Shown here: positions 1 through 6,014 of the stretch, in pieces
Position numbering within the stretch: the first letter of the stretch is position 1
Layout: every line of letters begins with the position of its first letter
Source of the DNA: an uncultured Erysipelotrichaceae bacterium
GTDB taxonomy: Bacteria > Bacillota_I > Bacilli_A > Erysipelotrichales > Erysipelotrichaceae
Length of the DNA: 10,318 nucleotides
Direction of reading: 5' to 3'
NCBI GenBank assembly: GCA_944325295.1
Contig: CALUZL010000091.1
Location: 1 to 10,318, forward strand
The notes under the pieces: generated by a model
Told to the model about the DNA's origin: nothing
Seen by the model: only the letters and a program-made list of their open reading frames with translations
The model's database searches: none
Program-made: the position numbers and the translations under genes

Positions 1-315
1 ACCGATGTCGTCAACCGTTACAATCGTTATGACTACGTCTATGCGGCCGATAACGGCACGGTCATCACCAATTCTTATGACAGCATCAGCGGTAACTACA
101 TCGTCATCGATCACAATAACGGTTTCCAGACATACTATGGACATATGATGGAACCGTCACCTTTAAAAGTCGGCGACACCGTCATGAAAGGGGATGTGGT
201 CGGTCAGATCGGAACGACCGGCGATGTGACCGGACCGCATGTCCATGTTGAGATCAGGGTAGATGGTGTAAAAGTCGACCCCTGTATCTATATGAATTGT
301 GAGGCGATAGAATGA
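1..315 (+). CDS. M23-family metallopeptidase, C-terminal part (5' end outside window)
   Basis: This open frame runs from the first base to a TGA and encodes the last 104 residues of an M23 (LytM/lysostaphin-type) zinc peptidase domain. Visible family signatures, numbered from the first visible residue, are YAADNGTV (15-22), VIDHNNG with YYGHM (H47), a V-GD-V-KGDVVGQIG stretch, and GPHVHVEI with the HxH zinc/catalytic pair H80 and H82. The aspartate at residue 2 is probably the Asp of the first zinc motif (HxxxD), whose His would lie just outside the window. M23 enzymes cut peptidoglycan cross-bridges and act outside the membrane; some members are inactive scaffolds, and only the visible half of the zinc site can be judged. 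Its stop overlaps the start of the HtrA-like gene (ATGA), so the two are probably translationally coupled. The cleavage specificity, signal peptide and any further domains cannot be seen. Confidence 0.9.
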   Translation, partial: TDVVNRYNRYDYVYAADNGTVITNSYDSISGNYIVIDHNNGFQTYYGHMMEPSPLKVGDTVMKGDVVGQIGTTGDVTGPHVHVEIRVDGVKVDPCIYMNCEAIE

Positions 316-1400
316 TCAGACAGAGAACATTATGGTTAGCGATAATCATCCTTTGTGTTTGGAACATCGTCCTTTCGGTGATCCTCTATGAAGAATCAAA
401 AGAGGCGACACAGGGGGTAATAAACAACACGACCGTCATTGAAAATGAGGTCAATGGCTTTTCGACGGATCTCACTAAGATCGTCAAAACCGCTAAGGCG
501 TCGACAGTGACGATCGATACCGGCCTTATGCAGGGAACAGGAGTGATCGTCAGACAAGATGGTCAAAAGGTCTATATCGCGACCAGCTATCACATCGTTG
601 AAAATACCACGATGATCCAAGTCACGCTTGATAACTACTTAGCTATGAACGCCACGATGATCGGCCATGATCCGGTGTGTGATGTAGCAGTTTTACTGAT
701 CGAAGTCGACTATCAGACGACACCGATCACCTTTGGTGACAGTGCCCTTTTGCAAGATGGCGAATTTGTCTTGGCGATCGGCAGTCCTTTAGGCATCGAT
801 TATCGCGGATCTTTAAGTTTTGGGATCGTTTCCAGCAAAGACAGGATCTTAGATCTGATCGTTGCCGACCACTCTTACTTTATCCAAATGATCCAAAGCG
901 ATATCCGTTTAAACAGCGGCAATTCCGGCGGTCCGCTTTTGAATATGGCTGGAGAACTTGTCGGACTTAATACGCTGGTCGTAAAAAGCGATGATGCCGG
1001 GGGTTTGAGTTTTTCACTTACCGCCAACGAACTTGCCCATATCGTCGATTCGCTGATAGCTAACGGCGAAGTCGTAAAACGGGATCTTGGCATCAGTGTC
1101 GTCGCTTTAAAAGAGATGGCAAATTATCAAAAGTCGACTTTAGGCATCGACCTTAGCCAGACATCGGGACTTTATGTGAGTGATATGAAGAGCGATTTTA
1201 TCGGCGCCAATATCGGCATCCATATCGGTGATGTCATCATTTCGATCAATGATATTCCCATGTCGACGCTCGAAGATCTCATCGATCAGGAGTACTTGAG
1301 TACCGATGTGATGCGCTTAGAGATCTTGCGCGATGGTCAGATCATAGAACTTGAAGGCAGTTTTGTAAACGAAGATGATCAAACTGATAGCGGTAGGTAA
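312..1400 (+). CDS. HtrA/DegP-like membrane-anchored serine protease with PDZ domain
   Basis: This 362-residue protein has one hydrophobic N-terminal segment (about residues 7-26) that fits a signal anchor placing the protease outside the membrane. A trypsin-like domain follows at about 55-245. The triad is readable: H94 in ATSYHIVEN, D124 in CDVAVLLI, and S205 in the motif NSGNSGGPLL. A single PDZ domain covers about 255-345 (GLYVSDM, then IGDVIISINDIPM). Family members degrade or refold misfolded secreted proteins. The chosen ATG has GAGG seven bases upstream, inside the preceding M23 gene, and overlaps that gene by four bases. Its 3' end overlaps rlmH by 26 bases. An htrA-like gene next to rlmH is a familiar arrangement in Bacillota. 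The length is somewhat shorter than typical HtrA/YyxA proteins because the linker after the membrane segment is short. Family assignment is firm; the exact orthologue is not, so no symbol is given. Confidence 0.93.
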   Translation: MIRQRTLWLAIIILCVWNIVLSVILYEESKEATQGVINNTTVIENEVNGFSTDLTKIVKTAKASTVTIDTGLMQGTGVIVRQDGQKVYIATSYHIVENTTMIQVTLDNYLAMNATMIGHDPVCDVAVLLIEVDYQTTPITFGDSALLQDGEFVLAIGSPLGIDYRGSLSFGIVSSKDRILDLIVADHSYFIQMIQSDIRLNSGNSGGPLLNMAGELVGLNTLVVKSDDAGGLSFSLTANELAHIVDSLIANGEVVKRDLGISVVALKEMANYQKSTLGIDLSQTSGLYVSDMKSDFIGANIGIHIGDVIISINDIPMSTLEDLIDQEYLSTDVMRLEILRDGQIIELEGSFVNEDDQTDSGR

Positions 1401-1836
1401 GATCAAGGCGGCTGAACTGAGTCGGCTTTGTGACGATTATCAAAAAAGAATAAACCATTATCACAAATTGGCGGTGATCGAAGTCAAAGATGAACCGATC
1501 AGCGCCAATGATTCGCCAGAACATATAAAGGACAGAGAAGGTGAGCGGATATTGGAAAAGATAAGCAGCAATGATCATGTGATCGCTCTTGATCTTTGCG
1601 GCAAGATGCAGGATTCAGTGACCTTTTCAAAAACGATCGATAAGATCCTGACTTCCAAGAATATTGTCTTTGTGATCGGCGGTTCTTTAGGACTATCCGA
1701 CAAAGTCAAAAGGCGTGCCGACAGTCTTTTGAAGTTATCCGATATGACTTTTTTACATCAGATGACAAGACTTATAATTTTAGAGCAGATCTATCGCTCG
1801 TTTAAGATCCTGAACAATGAGGTCTATCATAAATAG
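1375..1836 (+). CDS. rlmH: 23S rRNA pseudouridine-1915 N3-methyltransferase RlmH
   Basis: This 153-residue SPOUT-family protein methylates pseudouridine 1915 in helix 69 of 23S rRNA of the 70S ribosome, using S-adenosylmethionine. Signatures are the N-terminus IKLIAVGKIK, the KxxEGxRIL-type segment at about 52-60, IALDLCGKM, the knot/SAM loop FVIGGSLGL at about 99-107, and the C-terminal block MTFLHQMTRLIILEQIYRSF ending in YHK. It closely resembles staphylococcal OrfX/RlmH and has the usual family length. The start at 1375 lies inside htrA, giving a 26-base overlap. No good Shine-Dalgarno precedes it, so translation may depend on coupling from htrA, but the N-terminal residues are canonical and no later start fits. 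Its TAG stop overlaps the glpK ribosome-binding site. Confidence 0.96.
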   Translation: MIKLIAVGKIKAAELSRLCDDYQKRINHYHKLAVIEVKDEPISANDSPEHIKDREGERILEKISSNDHVIALDLCGKMQDSVTFSKTIDKILTSKNIVFVIGGSLGLSDKVKRRADSLLKLSDMTFLHQMTRLIILEQIYRSFKILNNEVYHK

Positions 1837-1839
1837 GAG
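1835..1839 (+). promoter_or_regulatory. Ribosome-binding site of glpK
   Basis: AGGAG lies here, six bases before the ATG at 1846 and overlapping the rlmH TAG stop (1834-1836). It decides the glpK start: the in-frame TTG at 1840 directly abuts the motif and is too close to be used. Confidence 0.8.
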
Positions 1840-1845
1840 TTGCTT

Positions 1846-3318
1846 ATGGAAGAGTATGTATTAGCTATCGATCAGGGTACGACCAGTACCCGCTTGATCC
1901 TTTTTGATCATGAACAAAAGATCGTTTTCGCCGCTCAAAAAGAGATCGAAACGATCTATCCAAGACCCGGTTGGGTACAAGAAGATGCCAATGATATCTA
2001 CTTATCGGTCATTTCACTTTTGGGACAACTTTTTCAGACGACAAAGATCGACCCCAAGGCCATAAGAGCGATCGGGATCTCCAACCAGCGAGAGACTACG
2101 GTCATGTGGAACAGAAAAACGGGGATCCCTGTGACTTCAGCCATCGTTTGGCAATCGCGGCAAACGGCCGATATCGTAAAACGTTATAAGGATCGGGGGC
2201 TTGAAGAAATGATCCATCAAAAGACCGGTTTAGTCCTTGATCCCTATTTCAGTGCGACCAAGATCAGGTGGATCTATGAGAATGTGCCCGGGGTCAGTGA
2301 CGATCCGGATGTGATCTTTGGAACGGTCGATACTTGGTTGGTTTGGAAATTGAGTGGCGGCGTTTCGCATGTGACTGATGTCACCAATGCCTCAAGGACG
2401 CTTCTTTTCAACATCCATACTTTAAAATGGGATGAAGAGCTTTGCGAGATCTTTGAGATACCGATGACGATATTGCCAAAGATCACCGATACCGCATGTG
2501 AGGTTGCAAGGATCGATTCGAGCATCTACGGTCTTGATTGTCCGATATGCGCTATTGTCGGTGATCAGCAAGCGGCCTTGTTTGGAGAATCCTGTTTTAA
2601 AAAGGGTGATATCAAAAACACTTACGGAACGGGCGGTTTTATCCTTTTAAATACGGATAAAGATCTGATTATCTCCGATTCCGGCTTGCTTACGACTGTT
2701 GCCTACAAGATAGGAAAAGAAGTGAAATATGCTCTGGAGGGCAGCATATTTGTTTCCGGGTCTCTGATCCAGTGGTTGCGAGATGGCCTGCATCTTTTCA
2801 CACAGGCCAAAGACAGCGAGACCTTGGCTAAAAGTGTCCCGGATAATGGCGGTGTCGTCATCGTGCCGGCTTTTGTAGGTTTGGGAGCTCCTTATTGGGA
2901 CGATGACTGTCGAGGAGCGATCTTTGGCCTTACAAGGGGTATAAACAGAGCACATATTGCCAGGGCTGCTTTAGAGGCTATGGCCTTTCAAGTCCTCGAT
3001 TTGATCAAAGTGATGGAAAAAGAGACCGGCATGCCGATAAGAGAACTCAAAGTCGATGGCGGTGCCAGTGTCAATGATTTCCTTTTACAATTTCAAAGCG
3101 ATGTCGCCAAGATCACTATCGAAAGACCGGACATAAGGGAAGCGACTGCCTTGGGGGCAGCTCGGATCGCCGGATTGACTGTCGGATTTTGGAAGATGGA
3201 AGATTTTATCGACATGCCAAAGACGCTCTATCATCCTAAAGCCGATCCCAAACAAATGGATGTTCTCTACGACAATTGGTTGAAAGCCTTAAAGTCAGCT
3301 GTTGAATTTACGAAATAA
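1846..3318 (+). CDS. glpK: Glycerol kinase GlpK
   Basis: This cytoplasmic FGGY-family kinase of 490 residues converts glycerol plus ATP to sn-glycerol 3-phosphate. Motifs in order: ATP loop DQGTTSTRLILFD (9-21), QRETT with glycerol-binding R82 and E83, W102, Y134, VDTWLVWKL (161-169), GDQQAALFGE with catalytic-base D240, YGTGGF (F265), FVGLGAPYWD with CRGAIFGLTRG (343-365), and DGGASVNDFLLQF (404-416). These residues match the glycerol-contacting set of E. coli GlpK, which separates it from xylulose or gluconate kinases. In Enterococcus and Bacillus, HPr of the PTS activates GlpK by phosphorylating a His in a YHFYG-type loop; here the aligned stretch is SSIYG (225-229), with Ser226 at the His position. 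The gene follows rlmH in the same run. No glpF, glpO or glpD is present in the window, so it is separated from the usual glycerol cluster. Confidence 0.96.
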   Translation: MEEYVLAIDQGTTSTRLILFDHEQKIVFAAQKEIETIYPRPGWVQEDANDIYLSVISLLGQLFQTTKIDPKAIRAIGISNQRETTVMWNRKTGIPVTSAIVWQSRQTADIVKRYKDRGLEEMIHQKTGLVLDPYFSATKIRWIYENVPGVSDDPDVIFGTVDTWLVWKLSGGVSHVTDVTNASRTLLFNIHTLKWDEELCEIFEIPMTILPKITDTACEVARIDSSIYGLDCPICAIVGDQQAALFGESCFKKGDIKNTYGTGGFILLNTDKDLIISDSGLLTTVAYKIGKEVKYALEGSIFVSGSLIQWLRDGLHLFTQAKDSETLAKSVPDNGGVVIVPAFVGLGAPYWDDDCRGAIFGLTRGINRAHIARAALEAMAFQVLDLIKVMEKETGMPIRELKVDGGASVNDFLLQFQSDVAKITIERPDIREATALGAARIAGLTVGFWKMEDFIDMPKTLYHPKADPKQMDVLYDNWLKALKSAVEFTK

Positions 3319-3356
3319 CTTAAGGTTTTACGCCATAAGGTTTATAATTAAGTTAT
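3315..3356. repeat. Inverted repeat spanning the glpK/AI-2E-family intergenic gap
   Basis: ATAACTTAA (3315-3323) and its exact reverse complement TTAAGTTAT (3348-3356) bracket the 36-base gap between glpK and the next gene, covering the glpK stop and the next start codon. Within it TAAGGTTT occurs twice in direct orientation, 15 bases apart (3321-3328 and 3336-3343). The arms are AT-rich with a 24-base spacer and no T-run follows, so this is not a classic terminator. It could be an operator or chance in AT-rich DNA. Confidence 0.4.
3343..3348 (+). promoter_or_regulatory. Candidate -10 box, leaderless promoter of the AI-2E-family gene
   Basis: A perfect TATAAT ends six bases before the ATG at 3355, so transcription would be expected to begin at or beside the A of the start codon. 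No convincing -35 lies 16-18 bases upstream and no Shine-Dalgarno is present (the nearest TAAGG ends 14 bases from the ATG). Confidence 0.5.
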
Positions 3357-4545
3357 GAAGTTTAAAGATGAGCTCTTAAAGCTTAAACCTTGGCTGATCC
3401 TGATCGGTTTTGCCGGAATAGTGGCTTTAATAGTCATGAATTTTGCTGAGGTCATCCATACGACAGGACGTCTGCTCAGCTATTTGACAGTCTTTTTCTA
3501 CGGGCTGATGATGGCTTACATAATCAATATTCCCATGAGCATCATTGAAAGGAACCTGAAAAAACATCTCGACGACAAGAATTTTTTCAATAAACACAGT
3601 CGGGGCATCTCACTTTTTTTGGCGGTGCTATTGGTGGTTTTTATCGTCGTGTTGTTATTTTCGATCATCGTTCCGGAGATTTTGAACTCCATCATTCGCA
3701 TCATCGGCAATCTCGGGGTCTATTTCAACTCCCTGATCGGCAATATTGCAACCTTTCTTTCGTATTTGAATGTCGATATCGAATCGCTAAGTCAACTCGA
3801 TCTGGAATCGTTTTTGGCAAATTTCGGGATCAACTATGCCGATATCTTGCAGCGGATAACGGATATCGTGGTCGGTACCGGAGCCGGAACGATTACGCAG
3901 CTTTTCAATATCGGCAGCTTCTTCTTTAATCTGTTTATGGGCTTTTTTATCTGCTTGTATCTTTTGGGTTCTAAAGAGATGTTTATCCGACAGGCAAAAA
4001 AAGTGATCGTCAGTCTTTTACCAAATAATGCAGCCAAAAAATCGCTCAGAGTATTTTCGGTTACTAATGAGATTTTTAAGGAATTCATCGGCGGTAAACT
4101 CATCGAGATGGTCATCGTCTGGATCATGATGTATGTCGCCCTTAAGGTCTTTGCGATTCAATATGCGACCCTTATCGCTTCACTTTGCGCCGTTGTCGTT
4201 TTGATACCGTATTTTGGCGCTTTAGTAGTGACTATAATCGCTGTCGTCTTACTTTTGTCTGTCGATCCTTTGGACGCTTTGATATTCTTTGTGATCTATC
4301 AGGTTGTACAAAACATCGATGGCAACATCATCTATCCCAAGATTATGGGCAACGCTACCGGGCTGCCGGCAGTTTGGATATTGGTCTCTGTCTTTTTCTT
4401 CGGTGGCTTGATGGGGCCTTTTGGCATGTTGGTGGCGGTACCGCTCACCGCTTGTATCTACATCTTTATAAGTGAGATAATCCGTGAACGTTTGGAAGAA
4501 AAAAAGGTCGACATCACCGAATATACGACCGATGCCGACATTTGA
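3355..4545 (+). CDS. AI-2E family transporter (PF01594-type membrane protein)
   Basis: This 396-residue polytopic membrane protein has hydrophobic segments near residues 13-32, 37-60, 80-112, 180-200 and several between about 235 and 385, with a more polar extracytoplasmic-type stretch between the third and fourth. Family hallmarks are in the C-terminal half: LIPYFGALV (about 283-291), the segment QVVQNIDGNIIYPKIMG (about 316-332) and the closing GPFGMLVAVPL. The family includes TqsA, YtvI and PerM. Export of autoinducer-2 was proposed for TqsA, but some members act as cation/proton antiporters, so the substrate is unknown here. The frame is not preceded by a Shine-Dalgarno, and TATAAT sits six bases before the ATG. 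It converges on rarA with one base between the stop codons, and a good intrinsic terminator for it lies inside rarA. The C-terminal tail is charged and probably cytoplasmic. Confidence 0.9.
   Translation: MKFKDELLKLKPWLILIGFAGIVALIVMNFAEVIHTTGRLLSYLTVFFYGLMMAYIINIPMSIIERNLKKHLDDKNFFNKHSRGISLFLAVLLVVFIVVLLFSIIVPEILNSIIRIIGNLGVYFNSLIGNIATFLSYLNVDIESLSQLDLESFLANFGINYADILQRITDIVVGTGAGTITQLFNIGSFFFNLFMGFFICLYLLGSKEMFIRQAKKVIVSLLPNNAAKKSLRVFSVTNEIFKEFIGGKLIEMVIVWIMMYVALKVFAIQYATLIASLCAVVVLIPYFGALVVTIIAVVLLLSVDPLDALIFFVIYQVVQNIDGNIIYPKIMGNATGLPAVWILVSVFFFGGLMGPFGMLVAVPLTACIYIFISEIIRERLEEKKVDITEYTTDADI
4499..4530 (-). terminator. Possible intrinsic terminator of rarA, inside the opposing gene
   Basis: Read on the minus strand, GGTCG (4530-4526) pairs with CGACC (4510-4506) across a 15-base loop and is followed by seven T (4505-4499). 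The stem is short (5 bp) but GC-rich and the T-run is strong. It lies about 20-50 bases past the rarA stop, within the coding end of the AI-2E-family gene. Confidence 0.45.
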
Positions 4546-4546
4546 T

Positions 4547-5875
4547 TCATTCTTTATCTTTTAGACTCTTTTTGATAGACTCGATTTGTTGGAGTCTATT
4601 TTTTACTTTTATCTCTGTCCCCTGATCGCTGGGATGATAATACTGGCGTCCTTTTAATTTATCCGGGAAACATTGCATGGAAGTCATGTGATATTTATAG
4701 TCGTGTGAATACTCATAATCTTTACCATAACCGAGATCTTTCATCAGCTTTGTTGGTGCATTTCGGATCTGATAGGGCACAGGCTCATCGATGGTATCCA
4801 AAGCGTCAAGGCGAGCTTTGTTGTAGGCGACTTCGAGGGCATTTGATTTAGGAGCCAATGCACAATAGGTCACGGCGTGAGTCAGATGAACATTGCATTC
4901 AGGCATCCCCAAAAAGCGACAGGCGTCATAGACGGCAATACAGATCTCTAAGGCCCGACTGTCAGCCATGCCGATATCTTCACTGGCAAAGCGCACGATC
5001 CTTCTGGCGATGAAAAGCGGATCTTCACCGGCTTCAAGCATGCGTGCCAACCAGTAAATCGCCGCGTTGACATCGCTGTTTCGCATACTCTTGTGCAAAG
5101 CACTGATGATATTGTAGTGCTCTTCACCTTTTTTGTCATAGATGAGCGATCTTCTTTGCAAGACTTGTTTGATGATATCCTCGCTCACATGGATCCCGTT
5201 TTCGTCACTTGCCGAATTGTAGACCACCATCTCTAGGGTATTAAGGGCGAAGCGGGCATCACCACCGGCAAAGTGAGCGATCGCTCTTTTTTGATCTTCG
5301 CTGATATCGATCTTAAAAGTGCCAAGGCCGCGATCATCATCGAGAGCTCTTTGGATTATCTTGTAGATGTCGTCTTCTTTAAGGGCGTTTAGCACAAAGA
5401 CTTTACAGCGTGAAAGTAAAGCGCCATTGACTTCAAAAGAGGGGTTTTCCGTCGTCGCTCCGATCAGGATGATACTGCCGTTTTCAACATATGGTAAGAA
5501 GGCATCTTGTTGAGCTTTGTTGAAACGATGGATCTCGTCGACAAACAAGATCGTCTTCTGATCGAATTTGCGGCGGGTCTCAGCCTCTTTCATGACTTCT
5601 TTGATCTCTTTTATACCACTGGAAACGGCACTGAACTCCAAGAAGAAACACTTCGTCTTGGCAGCGATGATCTTGGCCAAAGTCGTCTTGCCGACACCCG
5701 GAGGCCCCCAGAAAATCATCGAATTGATCTGATCATTGGCGATGATCTGGTATAAGAGACGACCTTTATCGACGAGATTGCTCTGGCCGATAAACTCATC
5801 GAGATTTTGAGGTCGCATGCGGTCAGCCAAAGGCCTTGAGTCATTTAAAATAGTGTTCAGTGAATCACTTTTCAT
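4547..5875 (-). CDS. rarA: Replication-associated recombination protein A (RarA/MgsA), AAA+ ATPase
   Basis: This 442-residue cytoplasmic clamp-loader-like ATPase is related to E. coli RarA, B. subtilis YrvN and eukaryotic WRNIP1. It acts at stalled replication forks and is recruited by SSB. Domains: the opening PLADRMRPQNLDEFIGQ (15-31), Walker A GPPGVGKT (57-64), Walker B LFVDEIHRF (110-118), sensor 1 GATTENPSF (139-147), arginine-finger motif SRC (155-157), and then the lid and C-terminal tetramerisation domain with ALHKSMRNSD and ARRIVRFASEDIGMAD. Length and motif order are normal and no key residue is missing. The start has no Shine-Dalgarno; on this strand TATAAT (5887-5882) ends six bases before the ATG, suggesting a leaderless message. 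It is divergent from panT and convergent with the AI-2E-family gene, so it is probably monocistronic. Confidence 0.95.
   Translation of the reverse strand: MKSDSLNTILNDSRPLADRMRPQNLDEFIGQSNLVDKGRLLYQIIANDQINSMIFWGPPGVGKTTLAKIIAAKTKCFFLEFSAVSSGIKEIKEVMKEAETRRKFDQKTILFVDEIHRFNKAQQDAFLPYVENGSIILIGATTENPSFEVNGALLSRCKVFVLNALKEDDIYKIIQRALDDDRGLGTFKIDISEDQKRAIAHFAGGDARFALNTLEMVVYNSASDENGIHVSEDIIKQVLQRRSLIYDKKGEEHYNIISALHKSMRNSDVNAAIYWLARMLEAGEDPLFIARRIVRFASEDIGMADSRALEICIAVYDACRFLGMPECNVHLTHAVTYCALAPKSNALEVAYNKARLDALDTIDEPVPYQIRNAPTKLMKDLGYGKDYEYSHDYKYHMTSMQCFPDKLKGRQYYHPSDQGTEIKVKNRLQQIESIKKSLKDKE
4575..4604 (+). terminator. Intrinsic terminator of the AI-2E-family gene, inside rarA
   Basis: ATAGACTC (4575-4582) pairs perfectly with GAGTCTAT (4592-4599) across a nine-base loop and runs into TTTTTT (4599-4604). 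This is a textbook rho-independent terminator for plus-strand transcripts, 30 bases after the stop codon of the AI-2E-family gene. It lies wholly within the last codons of rarA on the opposite strand. There is no matching A-run upstream, so it should not work for rarA. Confidence 0.8.
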
Positions 5876-5881
5876 ACCATA

Positions 5882-5887
5882 ATTATA
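5882..5887 (-). promoter_or_regulatory. Candidate -10 box, leaderless promoter of rarA
   Basis: On the minus strand TATAAT occupies 5887-5882 and is followed by six bases and the rarA ATG (5875-5873). The -35 region is not recognisable and no Shine-Dalgarno precedes the start. Spacing is identical to that before the gene at 3355. Confidence 0.5.
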
Positions 5888-5897
5888 ATATAAATGT

Positions 5898-5903
5898 TAT
5901 AAT
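5898..5903 (+). promoter_or_regulatory. Candidate -10 box of the panT-coaBC-coaX operon
   Basis: A perfect TATAAT on the plus strand sits in the AT-rich divergent gap, about 110 bases before the panT start. A good -35 is not visible at standard spacing; the region overlaps the divergent rarA promoter, so the two could interfere. Confidence 0.45.
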
Positions 5904-5909
5904 CCGGAT

Positions 5910-6014
5910 GGTAAAAAAGGCGATTTGAAGATCAGACGCAAGCTGATACTTTAGTTTAGTCAGAAGTTTATTGCTCACACATCGTATTCTTGTAAACGAT
6001 AGTAAGGAGGTTTG
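5910..6014 (+). promoter_or_regulatory. Probable 5' leader of the pantothenate/CoA operon
   Basis: About 105 bases separate the predicted transcription start from panT. ATCAG (5931-5935) pairs with CTGAT (5943-5947); the same CTGA can instead pair with TCAG (5960-5963), so two structures exclude each other. A further hairpin, ATCGT (5981-5985) with ACGAT (5996-6000), lies immediately before AAGGAGG (6004-6010). No T-run terminator is present. Any regulation would more likely act on translation. I do not recognise a named riboswitch class. Confidence 0.3.
6004..6010 (+). promoter_or_regulatory. Ribosome-binding site of panT
   Basis: AAGGAGG, a near-perfect Shine-Dalgarno, ends four bases before the ATG at 6015. 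The in-frame TTG at 6012 is only one base away and is not a plausible start. Confidence 0.8.

Noticed and set aside
1840..1845. Alternative TTG start for glpK two codons upstream
   Set aside because: It directly abuts the AGGAG site, while the ATG at 1846 has normal spacing and gives the expected N-terminus.
3315..3356. Terminator for the glpK operon
   Set aside because: The inverted repeat is AT-only at its arms' core, has a long loop and is not followed by a T-run.
4185..4475. 96-residue plus-strand frame inside the AI-2E-family gene
   Set aside because: It lies entirely in another frame of a well-supported membrane protein gene, has no ribosome-binding site and resembles no family.
3355..4545. 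Naming this gene as an autoinducer-2 exporter (tqsA)
   Set aside because: The family is functionally mixed and the substrate cannot be read from sequence, so only the family name is used.
6012..6014. Alternative TTG start for the PanT-like gene
   Set aside because: Only one base separates it from AAGGAGG; the ATG at 6015 is better placed.
5910..6014. Calling the panT leader a known riboswitch or PAN motif
   Set aside because: I cannot match it to a conserved core from memory and the stems are short; kept only as an unnamed leader.
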